NCBI GenBank assembly: GCA_900314855.1
Contig: OMWZ01000009.1
Span: 29,549 to 93,548 of the forward strand
Direction: 5' to 3'
Source of the DNA: an uncultured Selenomonadales bacterium
GTDB taxonomy: Bacteria > Bacillota > Negativicutes > Acidaminococcales > Acidaminococcaceae
DNA length: 64,000 bases
Notes under the pieces: model-generated
What the model was told of the DNA's origin: nothing
Database searches by the model: none
What the model saw: only the letters and a program-made list of their open reading frames with translations
Part shown: positions 57,102 to 64,000 of the stretch, one piece after another
How the letters are laid out: every line of letters starts with the position of its first letter
Position numbering within the stretch: the stretch's first letter is position 1
Translations under genes and position numbers: made by a program

Positions 57102-58070
57102 TCACTTTTTCTTCGGATACATGCCCTGCTTGAAAAACAGGATTGTCTCTTTGGTATGAATCCCGGTCGCCACCATCCGATTATAGGGAATTGCGTAGAT
57201 CCGATGATTCCTCACAGCAGACATACCCTGGAATGCCGTCCTATTTATTTTGCCCAGTGCATTCTGCTTTTCGTCTTCTCCACCATGATACACGATGAAA
57301 ACAACGTCGGCATCGGCCATCAGTAATTCTTCCATGCTAATAAACGGTGCCTTGTAGGTCAATATTTCCCCTCCGAGTTTCGTCACAATGTCGCCGCTCA
57401 ATAAACTTCGCCCGAATGCCTCTATCACGTTCGGCATGAATTCGACCACCAGCACTTTTGGTTTTCCTTGTCGCACTGACGGATCCACTTCAAAAGACGC
57501 TTGTATGTCGCGAACCAGACAATCTACCTTCTCTTCCTGTTGAAAGACGCTGCCCATATTTTTTAGAAACTGTATTTCACTTTCCACGGTGCAAGGCGGA
57601 AAATTTCCCAAAGAGGGGATGGGGCCCGATGCATCCTGAATATAGGCAGGGATCCCATTCGATTCCCAAAAATTCACATCGCCCAATACTTTGGGGTCAA
57701 AAAATCTTCGCATGGCCAGAATAAAATCCGGATGCAGAGTCAAAACGGCTTCTTGGGACAAGGAAGCCGGATACACGTCGGCTTTGGGTAGCATTTTCCG
57801 ATAGGATTGCCTTTCCATCGGCTCTGTTAAAACGAGCGTGTGGATTGCATCTCCCTGTCCCAATGCAATTAAGGTATCTGCGGCATTTTCCCCACAAACA
57901 AGGATCTTTGCAGGGCGCTTCGAAATGTGAATTTGATGGAAAACTCCTGTGAACGTATAGTTCGAGATTACCTTCCCTTCCGCACCTACAGGCATCCCTT
58001 TACGAATCGGCTGTGCGCACCCTGTCAGCAAGAGGGTGACCGAAAGCCACAGCAAGAGAGCTTTAAACAT
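57102..58070 (-). CDS. Periplasmic binding lipoprotein (iron/heme/cobalamin type)
   Basis: The 322-residue protein has lipobox LLTGC (Cys18) and the BtuF/FepB-type two-lobe fold: RPAKILVCGENAADTLIALGQGDAIHTLVL near residue 55, ASLSQEAVLTLHPDFILAM, and the C-terminal ADADVVFIVYHGG and AVRNHRIYAIPYN. The ligand is undetermined; iron chelates, heme or cobalamin are the usual ones. It lies 48 bases after the TonB-dependent receptor gene in the same direction, so the receptor probably supplies its substrate. No permease or ATPase follows, so the transporter must be encoded elsewhere. AAGGAG precedes the ATG. Confidence 0.85.
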   Translation of the reverse strand: MFKALLLWLSVTLLLTGCAQPIRKGMPVGAEGKVISNYTFTGVFHQIHISKRPAKILVCGENAADTLIALGQGDAIHTLVLTEPMERQSYRKMLPKADVYPASLSQEAVLTLHPDFILAMRRFFDPKVLGDVNFWESNGIPAYIQDASGPIPSLGNFPPCTVESEIQFLKNMGSVFQQEEKVDCLVRDIQASFEVDPSVRQGKPKVLVVEFMPNVIEAFGRSLLSGDIVTKLGGEILTYKAPFISMEELLMADADVVFIVYHGGEDEKQNALGKINRTAFQGMSAVRNHRIYAIPYNRMVATGIHTKETILFFKQGMYPKKK

Positions 58071-58118
58071 AAACAGACTCCTTTATAGTGTCCGAACCGC
58101 AACACCCCGCAAACGCTC

Positions 58119-60059
58119 TCAGAACTTGTAATCGAAACCGACCAGGAAGGTGCGTCCCCAGGTATAATAATTGCCGTCCGGATCGGATAAATCGCGCCGA
58201 TTAAACACATTATTTACGTCCACCGTCAAACGACCATTCTTGACCACTTCATATCCTGCATGGATATTGGAAAGCAGCAAGGGATTTACATCTTTCTGGG
58301 AACTATTGTTTACCCGTTTGCCCATGTAATTCATGTTGAATGCTGCGTCCGCTTTCCTATTATGCCAGTTCAAACCTGCAGACAGTTGATACCGGCCCAG
58401 CACGTTTTTCCATTGCCCATTGGCACTACTCTTGTTTTCCGGCTTATTGTAAAGACCACCGACGTTGAAATCGAAATGATTGTCCAGTTTTCTCCTATAA
58501 TCAACTTCCAGACCGGTATTTCGATATTTTGCCGCATTATAAGACTGCGTCATGGAGGTTCCGTCGACGTTCACCTTGCGAGTCGTAATCTGATCCTTCA
58601 AGTCAACATGGAACAGGGAGGCGGTCAAGCTGTCTTTCTCCCCTTCATATTTGTAGCCTACTTCATAATTCCAGCCATATTCCGGTTTCAAGTCCGGATT
58701 TCGGAGCAGCACCCCGCTGGAATAATACAACTGACGGAATGTCGGCATACGGAACGACCGTCCTACGTTCGCATAGACGGAACTTTTTCCGTTCAATTTC
58801 GTCACCGCTTGCAGCTGCGGCAGAAATGCGTCGTAATTCCCGGCATCGGAACGAATCAACTCTTCACGGAAACTGAAGGTCACATTGGTGACGTCACTCG
58901 TCTTCTTTTCATACTGCCCGTACAGGGAATAGCCGTTCAACGCATAGGCACCAAAACAGGCACGGTGTTTTAAGACACTGCTGCTATTGCCGAATGATTT
59001 GAATTTCTGGTTGGTATCCGAATAAATCTCCCGTTTGACATTCAGCCCGAAGATTGCATGATTCTCCCCGAAATCCCAGCGTTTTTCCGTATCCACGTCA
59101 AACCGCTTGTGTTCGCTCTTTTCCCATTCCAAATTCGACGGATTGACGACATAGTAGTCGGGATTCCGGATGTTTCTGTAATTATAATAGCCTGTTGCCT
59201 TGAAACCACTCCCGTCTTTGTATTGAAGCTGTGCAAAATGTTCCCGGTCGTCATACATGAAGTGCTGTAGCCGATTCTCATTCCCGTCATTATAGTCAAT
59301 GGTGTACCTTTTCTGGTTGTACATATAATTCATGCGCAACCGGTCATTGATTTTATACGTCGCAGCGAGATGGTTCTTTTTGCTATCGCCGAAGCTTACA
59401 TAATAAGGAACCTTGGTGCCGTTAATCGTTTTCGTCCCGAGGGACGGGGTCATATTCTCCGTCGCGCCCATTTCACTACGGCCTGCCGCGATCCCGAAAC
59501 GATCGTTACCGGCTGTTACATGTGCTTCCCGCTGCCCCTTGTTTCCTACACCGACATGCACCCTGTTTCCGTACCCGGACTTCGTGATGACATTGATAAC
59601 ACCGCCGTAGGCTTCGCTACCATAGAGGACGGCTCCACCGCCCTTGACGATTTCGACACGATCCACTATGTCCAGGTTCATCATGTCCAAATGACTGACA
59701 TTGTTGAATCCAGCAGGGACCCCGTCAATCAACACCAACGTCCCCCCTTTGATGCCCCGCAAATTGATGGCAGAATTCCCCGTAATCCAGCTTTGGTCGT
59801 GAGGCCCCATCTGGGTCGCCAAGATACCCGGTTTGTACTTTAAGGCATTCGCCACATCCGAAGCGCCCGTCTTCCTTAATTCTTCTGCCGTATACACACT
59901 GACTTGGGATGGTGTCTCCAAAGCAGTCTTTTCATATTTCATAGCAGTGACATTGACCGGATCCAGCACAAAGCTTTGCACCGTGTCTGCTTCCGCAGCC
60001 ATAACGGCAGTATTGGAAGCCAACAATAAAAATAACACCGAGCGAGAAATAGCGTTCAT
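58119..60059 (-). CDS. TonB-dependent outer-membrane receptor
   Basis: The 646-residue receptor has a signal peptide (about residues 1-21, ending AVMAAEA) and LDPVNVTAMKYEK at the plug start. It contains VYTAEELRKTGASDVANALKYKPG, LRGIKGGTLVLIDGVPAG and VEIVKGGGAVLYGSEAYGGVINVITK, as in the first receptor. The barrel ends LVGFDYKF. It shares the general pattern of the receptor at 13.6 kb but belongs to a different unit. It is followed by the binding lipoprotein. GGGG 7 bases before the ATG is the ribosome binding site. Confidence 0.93.
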   Translation of the reverse strand: MNAISRSVLFLLLASNTAVMAAEADTVQSFVLDPVNVTAMKYEKTALETPSQVSVYTAEELRKTGASDVANALKYKPGILATQMGPHDQSWITGNSAINLRGIKGGTLVLIDGVPAGFNNVSHLDMMNLDIVDRVEIVKGGGAVLYGSEAYGGVINVITKSGYGNRVHVGVGNKGQREAHVTAGNDRFGIAAGRSEMGATENMTPSLGTKTINGTKVPYYVSFGDSKKNHLAATYKINDRLRMNYMYNQKRYTIDYNDGNENRLQHFMYDDREHFAQLQYKDGSGFKATGYYNYRNIRNPDYYVVNPSNLEWEKSEHKRFDVDTEKRWDFGENHAIFGLNVKREIYSDTNQKFKSFGNSSSVLKHRACFGAYALNGYSLYGQYEKKTSDVTNVTFSFREELIRSDAGNYDAFLPQLQAVTKLNGKSSVYANVGRSFRMPTFRQLYYSSGVLLRNPDLKPEYGWNYEVGYKYEGEKDSLTASLFHVDLKDQITTRKVNVDGTSMTQSYNAAKYRNTGLEVDYRRKLDNHFDFNVGGLYNKPENKSSANGQWKNVLGRYQLSAGLNWHNRKADAAFNMNYMGKRVNNSSQKDVNPLLLSNIHAGYEVVKNGRLTVDVNNVFNRRDLSDPDGNYYTWGRTFLVGFDYKF

Positions 60060-60099
60060 TGAGAATCCCCTTTCTTAATCAATCTTCACTTTAGTTAAG

Positions 60100-60128
60100 A
60101 ATATATCCTATTACGAATGGAAGGTCAA
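60100..60128 (-). promoter_or_regulatory. Promoter of receptor-binding protein unit
   Basis: On the reverse strand TTGACC (60128-60123), a 17-base spacer and TATATT (60105-60100) lie 40 bases before the receptor ATG. Confidence 0.8.
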
Positions 60129-60155
60129 TTTTACAAGTGGAAATTCCGCTTACCT

Positions 60156-60190
60156 AAAAGAAGCGGATTTCATCGTTGGAAATCCGCTTC
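60156..60190 (-). terminator. Terminator-like hairpin after the ATPase-like gene
   Basis: On the reverse strand a perfect 12-bp stem (GAAGCGGATTTC with GAAATCCGCTTC, 7-base loop) is followed by four Ts. A third related copy (AAGCGGAATTTCCAC on the reverse strand) lies just beyond at 60137-60151, making a small AT/GC-mixed repeat cluster. Confidence 0.7.
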
Positions 60191-60276
60191 AAAACGAAGT
60201 TTTTATTGCTATACTCTAAAGTATAATTTTAGCTTTCAAGTTTTTTCTCATTGGTTTATTCTACTGTTCATTCGAA

Positions 60277-61641
60277 TTACTTCATATATATCAAGGAAAC
60301 AAGGCGGAGATTCGGTTGGTGGGCAGAAAACCGCAATGCCGGATTGGTAAATCCTTTACGTGAATACACGATCCAGTATGATTCTTCCGCCGAGTAGATT
60401 CTTGTCCGCTCCATAAATTCTAGGATTTCCGGAAGATCCACCTTGTTTTTTTGCCAAATGGAGATACCAAATACGCCCAGACGTTTCCCCAAACGAACCA
60501 TCAACGGTGGTTTATCCGTCTCCCCGCTTTCCCATTCGTAACCAACTGGCGTCGGACCGTCACCGGCTTCCATCTCCTGTATTACTTCCCTGAATTGCTG
60601 CATACAGACTTGCTGAAAAACAAGGCGGCAATACTTTTCCTGTATTGTTTTTCGCAAAGAACGAAACAGCTTCCGTTCCCCGCCGGCATCCAAAATGCCC
60701 TGATTGGGAAAGATGTAGAGATAATGAAACAAAAGAAATGTATTTTCCAGCTTATACAATGTCTTTTTATGCTGTTTCGGAATTTGCATTTCCGTCGCCG
60801 GAATCCACCGGGCCAGGATGCCGCGCTCCACCAATGTGGACAGATACTTCGAAAGCTTCCCGGCGGAAAACCCCGTTCTCTGCTCTAATTCCTGCAGCCG
60901 TGCCGCACCACCGGCTACGGCCGCCAATATGGTCTGATAAACAGCCGGTTCTCGCAGGAACATTCGAAGATAAGCCTCTGCCCCGTCTGCAAATGAGCTG
61001 TTGCCATTCAATAGTAAAGAACACACATTCTCCTTGCACGAAAGATCACTGCGGAGGAGTCGCAAGAGAGACGGCTGGCCACCACAAGCACCATAGAGCA
61101 GGATTTTTTCCTCCGGCGCGTAATTTGCAAGGACCGGCATTGCCTCCAAATACGATAAGGGCCCGACGGGAAGATACGTGAATTTCTGGTGAGGAAGCAG
61201 CCGCTCCGGTTCTTGAAAGGAATCCCTGTTCTTTCCAGTAAGGAGCAGCAACATTCGGTAAGTACAAGCCGGTTTCCCCAATAATTTCGCCATTTCCACA
61301 AAGAGGGACGGAAATCCTGCTGCAAGCCATTCTGTCCGTTGAACCACAAAGACAATCTTTTCTCCCTCCGCCTTCTGGAACAACCTTTCCAACAGGGATT
61401 TCACTGTTTCTTGAGGACTTGCGGTCAGTCCCTGCCCCTTCATGTCATTGCAAAAAAACGCTTCATTCAGCAAGGGGGAACAGGCTCGTACATTGCAAAA
61501 GTAACCTCTCTTTTGGCGAAGGAACGAAGCGATCAGCGTTCTTACCCCAATTCCCTCTTCGCCATACACACAAGCGATCTCCAATGCATGCGAAGCATAC
61601 AAATTTTCCAGAAGAGATATTTCTTTTGTTCTTCCAATCAT
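60277..61641 (-). CDS. DUF234-type ATPase-like protein with lost Walker motifs
   Basis: The 454-residue protein has the layout of the archaeal/bacterial ATPase_2 plus DUF234 family: start MIGRTKEISLLENLY, P-loop region, winged helix (LEQRTGFSAGKLSKYLSTLVERGIL, near residue 270) and a C-terminal nuclease-like DUF234 part. The P-loop reads YGEEGIGVRTLI in place of YG-x4-GKT, so the lysine is missing (Val33, Arg34), and the Walker B position reads FVVQRTEWL in place of a D-E pair. ATP hydrolysis is therefore doubtful. The start is the ATG at 61641 with GGAGG 5 bases upstream. It is AT-richer than its neighbours. Confidence 0.7.
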   Translation of the reverse strand: MIGRTKEISLLENLYASHALEIACVYGEEGIGVRTLIASFLRQKRGYFCNVRACSPLLNEAFFCNDMKGQGLTASPQETVKSLLERLFQKAEGEKIVFVVQRTEWLAAGFPSLFVEMAKLLGKPACTYRMLLLLTGKNRDSFQEPERLLPHQKFTYLPVGPLSYLEAMPVLANYAPEEKILLYGACGGQPSLLRLLRSDLSCKENVCSLLLNGNSSFADGAEAYLRMFLREPAVYQTILAAVAGGAARLQELEQRTGFSAGKLSKYLSTLVERGILARWIPATEMQIPKQHKKTLYKLENTFLLFHYLYIFPNQGILDAGGERKLFRSLRKTIQEKYCRLVFQQVCMQQFREVIQEMEAGDGPTPVGYEWESGETDKPPLMVRLGKRLGVFGISIWQKNKVDLPEILEFMERTRIYSAEESYWIVYSRKGFTNPALRFSAHQPNLRLVSLIYMK

Positions 61642-61745
61642 AGGTACCTCCGGCATTGCGCGAAACAATTATAATGAAAAGTATAGTTACTTTTATTATA
61701 TGCTATCTATCCCGTATTTCAAGCGTATTCTCCTGCCCCGGAACG

Positions 61746-61789
61746 AAAAAAAATCTCCGGAATCCACCCCAACCAGGGCAGTTCCCGGA
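61746..61789 (-). terminator. Possible terminator of the flavodoxin gene
   Basis: On the reverse strand TCCGGGAA pairs with TTCCGGA (one bulge), with a loop of about 20 bases, followed by eight Ts. A second small hairpin (ATATTCCC with GGGAATAT) lies between it and the stop codon. Confidence 0.6.
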
Positions 61790-61809
61790 TATTCCCCTGG
61801 GAATATTCT

Positions 61810-62430
61810 TTACTTTTTCAACCCGCGTACCCAGTTCTGGACTTCCTGTGCGGATGCCCCGGAATCAAAGCGCTTCCCTTCCTGCCAGGCGCCCGTCTTG
61901 GCCGCCGCGGCCAAGTTCTTGCCGCTGTCCGACAAAGGGGACATGGCGCTCGTGGCGAAAGGAATCACCGTTTTGCCCGTAAAGTCGTGCTTCTCCACGA
62001 AAGCGTAGACGATGTGCGGCGCCTGCCCCCACCAAATGGGGTACCCCACCAAGACGCGTTCGTACTTTTTCCAGTCTGCCACGTCCCCCTTGTACGCCGG
62101 CCGCAGGGACGGATCGGCATGTTCCTTGCTCACGCGGCTGCCTTTATCGTTGTAGTCCAAATCGGCATCCGTGTAGGGCTTGTCGGGCTGGAGGACGAAG
62201 ATATCCGCGCCTGTTTCCCCGGCAATCCATTCGGCAACACGCTTGGTGCTGCCGGTGGCCGAAAAATACACAACGAGGGTCTTGCCGTCCCCCGCTTTCG
62301 CCGCGGCCTGCCCCGCCTTGGCCTGGGCCGCCGGCTCCGGTTTTGAAGCGCTGCCGCTGCCACAGCCCAGGATTCCCAGCAGCAGGACGCACAAACTGCA
62401 CAAGGCCAGCCATTTTCCATATTGTTTCAT
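61810..62430 (-). CDS. Flavodoxin-domain lipoprotein
   Basis: The 206-residue protein has a lipobox signal (LGILGC, Cys24) and an alanine/lysine-rich linker. The flavodoxin domain follows: LVVYFSATGSTKRVAEWIA with the FMN-phosphate loop (SATGSTK), VGYPIWWGQAPHIVYAFVE and PFATSAMSPLSDSGKNL. FMN-binding flavodoxin-4 domain proteins with a lipid anchor occur on the outer face of the inner membrane in anaerobes; their role in electron transfer is not defined. AAGGAG with 8-base spacing supports the ATG at 62430. Confidence 0.88.
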   Translation of the reverse strand: MKQYGKWLALCSLCVLLLGILGCGSGSASKPEPAAQAKAGQAAAKAGDGKTLVVYFSATGSTKRVAEWIAGETGADIFVLQPDKPYTDADLDYNDKGSRVSKEHADPSLRPAYKGDVADWKKYERVLVGYPIWWGQAPHIVYAFVEKHDFTGKTVIPFATSAMSPLSDSGKNLAAAAKTGAWQEGKRFDSGASAQEVQNWVRGLKK

Positions 62431-62611
62431 CACAATCACTCCTTTTTCTTGCACCGGAAAAGAAAGATATCTCTTGTATCCTCGTCTTCTCTTGTCGCTT
62501 GCGTCCTATTATACCGTATTTTCGTGCGCCGCAGCATGCCTCTTTTACATGGGTTGTCATGCATTTTCCGTTTCCCTCGCCCGTTCGCCGGGAGAAAATG
62601 CCCCTTGTCCA

Positions 62612-62640
62612 TTGCAGGAGCCTTTTTGTTGTGATAAAAT
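62612..62640 (+). promoter_or_regulatory. Promoter of purC
   Basis: TTGCAG (62612-62617), a 17-base spacer and TAAAAT (62635-62640) lie 59 bases before the ATG. No purine riboswitch core is seen between them. Confidence 0.7.
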
Positions 62641-62699
62641 CGTTACATATCAGGAACAGCTTTGATTTGATTCAGGGCCGTAGTCGAAAGGAGAACAAG

Positions 62700-63566
62700 A
62701 TGAAAGAATACAAACCCTTCAAATCCGGGAAGGTACGCGAACTGTACGATTTGGGCGACAGCCTGGTCATGGTGTGCACGGACCGCATCTCCGCTTTTGA
62801 CAGCATTCTGAAAACCCCAATTCCGCAGAAAGGCGCTGTCCTCAACAAGATGAGCGAATTCTGGTTCGATTTCACGAAGGACATTGTGCCGAACCACATG
62901 CTTTCGACGGACACCCACGATATGCCGGAATTTTTCCAGAAACCGGAATTCACCGGCAACAGCATGAAGACCCTGAAACTGAACATGATTCCCGTGGAAT
63001 GCATCGTCCGCGGTTATATCACGGGCAGCGGCTGGGAAAGCTATCAGGAAGACGGCACGGTTTGCGGCATCCGCCTGCCCGAAGGGCTCCAGGAATGCCA
63101 AAAACTGCCGGAAGCTATTTTCACGCCGAGCACGAAAGCCCCTGTCGGCGAGCATGACAGGAACATCTCCATGGAAGACGGCGCCGCCTGGGTGGAAGGG
63201 TTCTTCCCCGGCCACGGCAAGGAATACATGGAAAAACTGCGCGACTTGACCCTTGCGCTGTACCACAAGTGCGCCGACTACGCTCTCGCCCGCGGTATTA
63301 TCATCGCCGACACGAAGTTCGAATTCGGCCTGGACGAACAAGGCAACGTCGTCCTGGGCGACGAGATGCTGACGCCGGACAACAGCCGCTTCTGGCCCCT
63401 CGAAGGCTATAAAGCCGGCCACGGCCAGCCTTCCTATGACAAGCAGTTCGTCCGCGACTACCTGAAAGCCCATCCGAGCGATACCCTGCCGCAGGACATC
63501 ATCGACAAGACGATCGGCAAATACAAAGAAGCCTACAGACTCCTGACCGGCAAGGATTTCGAATAA
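62700..63566 (+). CDS. purC: SAICAR synthase PurC
   Basis: Phosphoribosylaminoimidazole-succinocarboxamide synthase joins aspartate to CAIR in purine synthesis. The 288-residue protein is of the long type: KSGKVRELYDLGDSLVMVCTDRISAFDSIL (near residues 8-37), IPVECIVRGYITGSGWESY, KAPVGEHDRNIS, and IADTKFEFGLDEQGNVVLGDEMLTPDNSRFW near the end. AAAGGAG lies before the ATG. It is alone in its transcription unit here, with a terminator after it. Confidence 0.96.
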   Translation: MKEYKPFKSGKVRELYDLGDSLVMVCTDRISAFDSILKTPIPQKGAVLNKMSEFWFDFTKDIVPNHMLSTDTHDMPEFFQKPEFTGNSMKTLKLNMIPVECIVRGYITGSGWESYQEDGTVCGIRLPEGLQECQKLPEAIFTPSTKAPVGEHDRNISMEDGAAWVEGFFPGHGKEYMEKLRDLTLALYHKCADYALARGIIIADTKFEFGLDEQGNVVLGDEMLTPDNSRFWPLEGYKAGHGQPSYDKQFVRDYLKAHPSDTLPQDIIDKTIGKYKEAYRLLTGKDFE

Positions 63567-63610
63567 GCTGTCCTTGCCAGGCTTCGGCCCGCGCTATTTC
63601 CGTAAAGCAA

Positions 63611-63645
63611 GACCTCCGGTTCCCTGACGGACCGGAGGTCTTTTT
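63611..63645 (+). terminator. Terminator of purC
   Basis: A perfect 10-bp stem (GACCTCCGGT with ACCGGAGGTC, 10-base loop) followed by TTTTT. Confidence 0.92.
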
Positions 63646-63756
63646 CGCTGTTTTGGGTTGTCTTTGGCTGTTTTGGATCGTCTTTTCCCTGCCGTTGGAG
63701 TCCCGCGCGTTCGCGCCGCAGGCGGCGGGGTTCCGGCAGTCTCCCCGCGGCGCCCC

Positions 63757-64000
63757 TCAGACGGTGACGCGCAGGGCGGCGGCAAGGGCGGCCGTGTCCA
63801 AGGTGCTCAAGGCATCCAAGAGGGCGGTATGGAAGGATCCCAGGGGGACAGGCTTCGCGCGCTGCTGCCACACGGCCTCTTCGGCCCGCTCCCCTGCCAC
63901 CCCGAGCGTGGAGGCAGCCAGGAGGGCCGCTTCCCAGGGATTGGCCACGGCCAGCCAGACCCCCGCCAAGGCGCCAAGGAGGCAGCCCGTCCCGGTCAGG
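63757..64000 (-). CDS. thiM: Hydroxyethylthiazole kinase ThiM (3' part only)
   Basis: The reverse-strand frame is open to the window edge and holds the C-terminal 80 residues of ThiM: LTGTGCLLGALAGVWL (the conserved GTGC region), then AASTLGVAGERAEEAV, and the closing PLGSFHTALLDALSTLDTAALAA. ThiM salvages thiazole for thiamine synthesis. The N-terminal two thirds and the start are outside the window. Confidence 0.85.
   Translation of the reverse strand, partial: LTGTGCLLGALAGVWLAVANPWEAALLAASTLGVAGERAEEAVWQQRAKPVPLGSFHTALLDALSTLDTAALAAALRVTV

Noticed and set aside
60060..60276. Cobalamin riboswitch before the second TonB receptor
   Set aside because: Only about 33 bases separate the predicted start point from the receptor ATG, too short for the element, and no B12-box-like sequence is seen.
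1..64000. CRISPR arrays, rRNA operons, prophage structural genes
   Set aside because: No regularly spaced repeats, no rRNA-like sequence and no capsid, tail or terminase-like proteins were found on either strand.

Overview
The window reads as the chromosome of a GC-rich member of the Negativicutes, with Acidaminococcus or a close relative as the best guess. It combines Firmicute features (a T-box leader, AddAB rather than RecBCD, strong AGGAGG ribosome binding sites, 3D-domain and barnase families) with outer-membrane machinery (two TonB-dependent receptors, ExbB-ExbD-TonB, an AsmA-like envelope protein). Its gene content fits an amino-acid-fermenting anaerobe: four MetQ-type lipoproteins, a MetNI transporter, two M20 amidohydrolases, AzlCD, two NSS sodium symporters, class II (B12-dependent) ribonucleotide reductase and a [FeFe]-hydrogenase maturase. 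The genus is inferred; no rRNA is present to test it.

Layout. 1-11.1 kb (minus strand) is a tight genome-maintenance run: rarA, a radical SAM protein, its DUF4130 partner, an AsmA-like protein, addB and addA (cut by the window edge). 11.2-13.5 kb holds an orphan metQ, a 3D-domain protein and an ADP-ribosylglycohydrolase. 13.5-17.5 kb is exbB-exbD-tonB plus a TonB-dependent receptor. 17.5-21.5 kb is a ferrous iron operon (feoA-feoA-feoB-Cys-rich peptide-ZIP) behind three similar operator-like palindromes and a leader hairpin that looks like an attenuator. 21.6-23.4 kb has mscL and azlCD. Two NSS transporter paralogues (23.6-25.0 and 33.8-35.2 kb) flank an integrated mobilizable element of about 8.75 kb. 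The element carries a large serine recombinase, TnpW, a MobV relaxase, a RepA_N-like protein, a Cys-rich VLP protein, a P-loop kinase, an XRE regulator, a GNAT acetyltransferase and an Lsa-type ABC-F antibiotic resistance gene with its own attenuator leader. Joining the outer flanks across a shared 8-bp core recreates a long palindrome, the likely attB.

35.4-43.9 kb is mixed housekeeping: metQ, hydE (apparently leaderless), YitT, nrdJ with tandem NrdR boxes, an alpha/beta hydrolase, an enoyl-CoA hydratase and a DUF6125-like protein. 44.0-50.2 kb holds two sulfur-amino-acid loci. The first (M20-metN-metI-metQ) lies behind a T-box whose specifier reads as UGC (Cys), with a UGGA bulge that matches tRNA-Cys. 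The second is metQ plus M20. At 51.3 kb a degenerate but apparently expressed tRNA-Cys-like gene follows tcdA. 51.4-57.1 kb has a MATE pump, a barnase lipoprotein with barstar, a group III amino-acid decarboxylase and a tannase-family esterase. 57.1-61.6 kb has a metal or heme binding lipoprotein, a second TonB-dependent receptor and an ATPase-like protein with ruined Walker motifs. The window ends with a flavodoxin lipoprotein, purC and the 3' part of thiM.

The most unusual items are the Cys-type T-box, the tRNA-Cys-like gene, the reconstructed palindromic attB, the feo leader attenuator and the lipoprotein barnase. Start codons were chosen by Shine-Dalgarno spacing, and several genes appear to use GTG or TTG.
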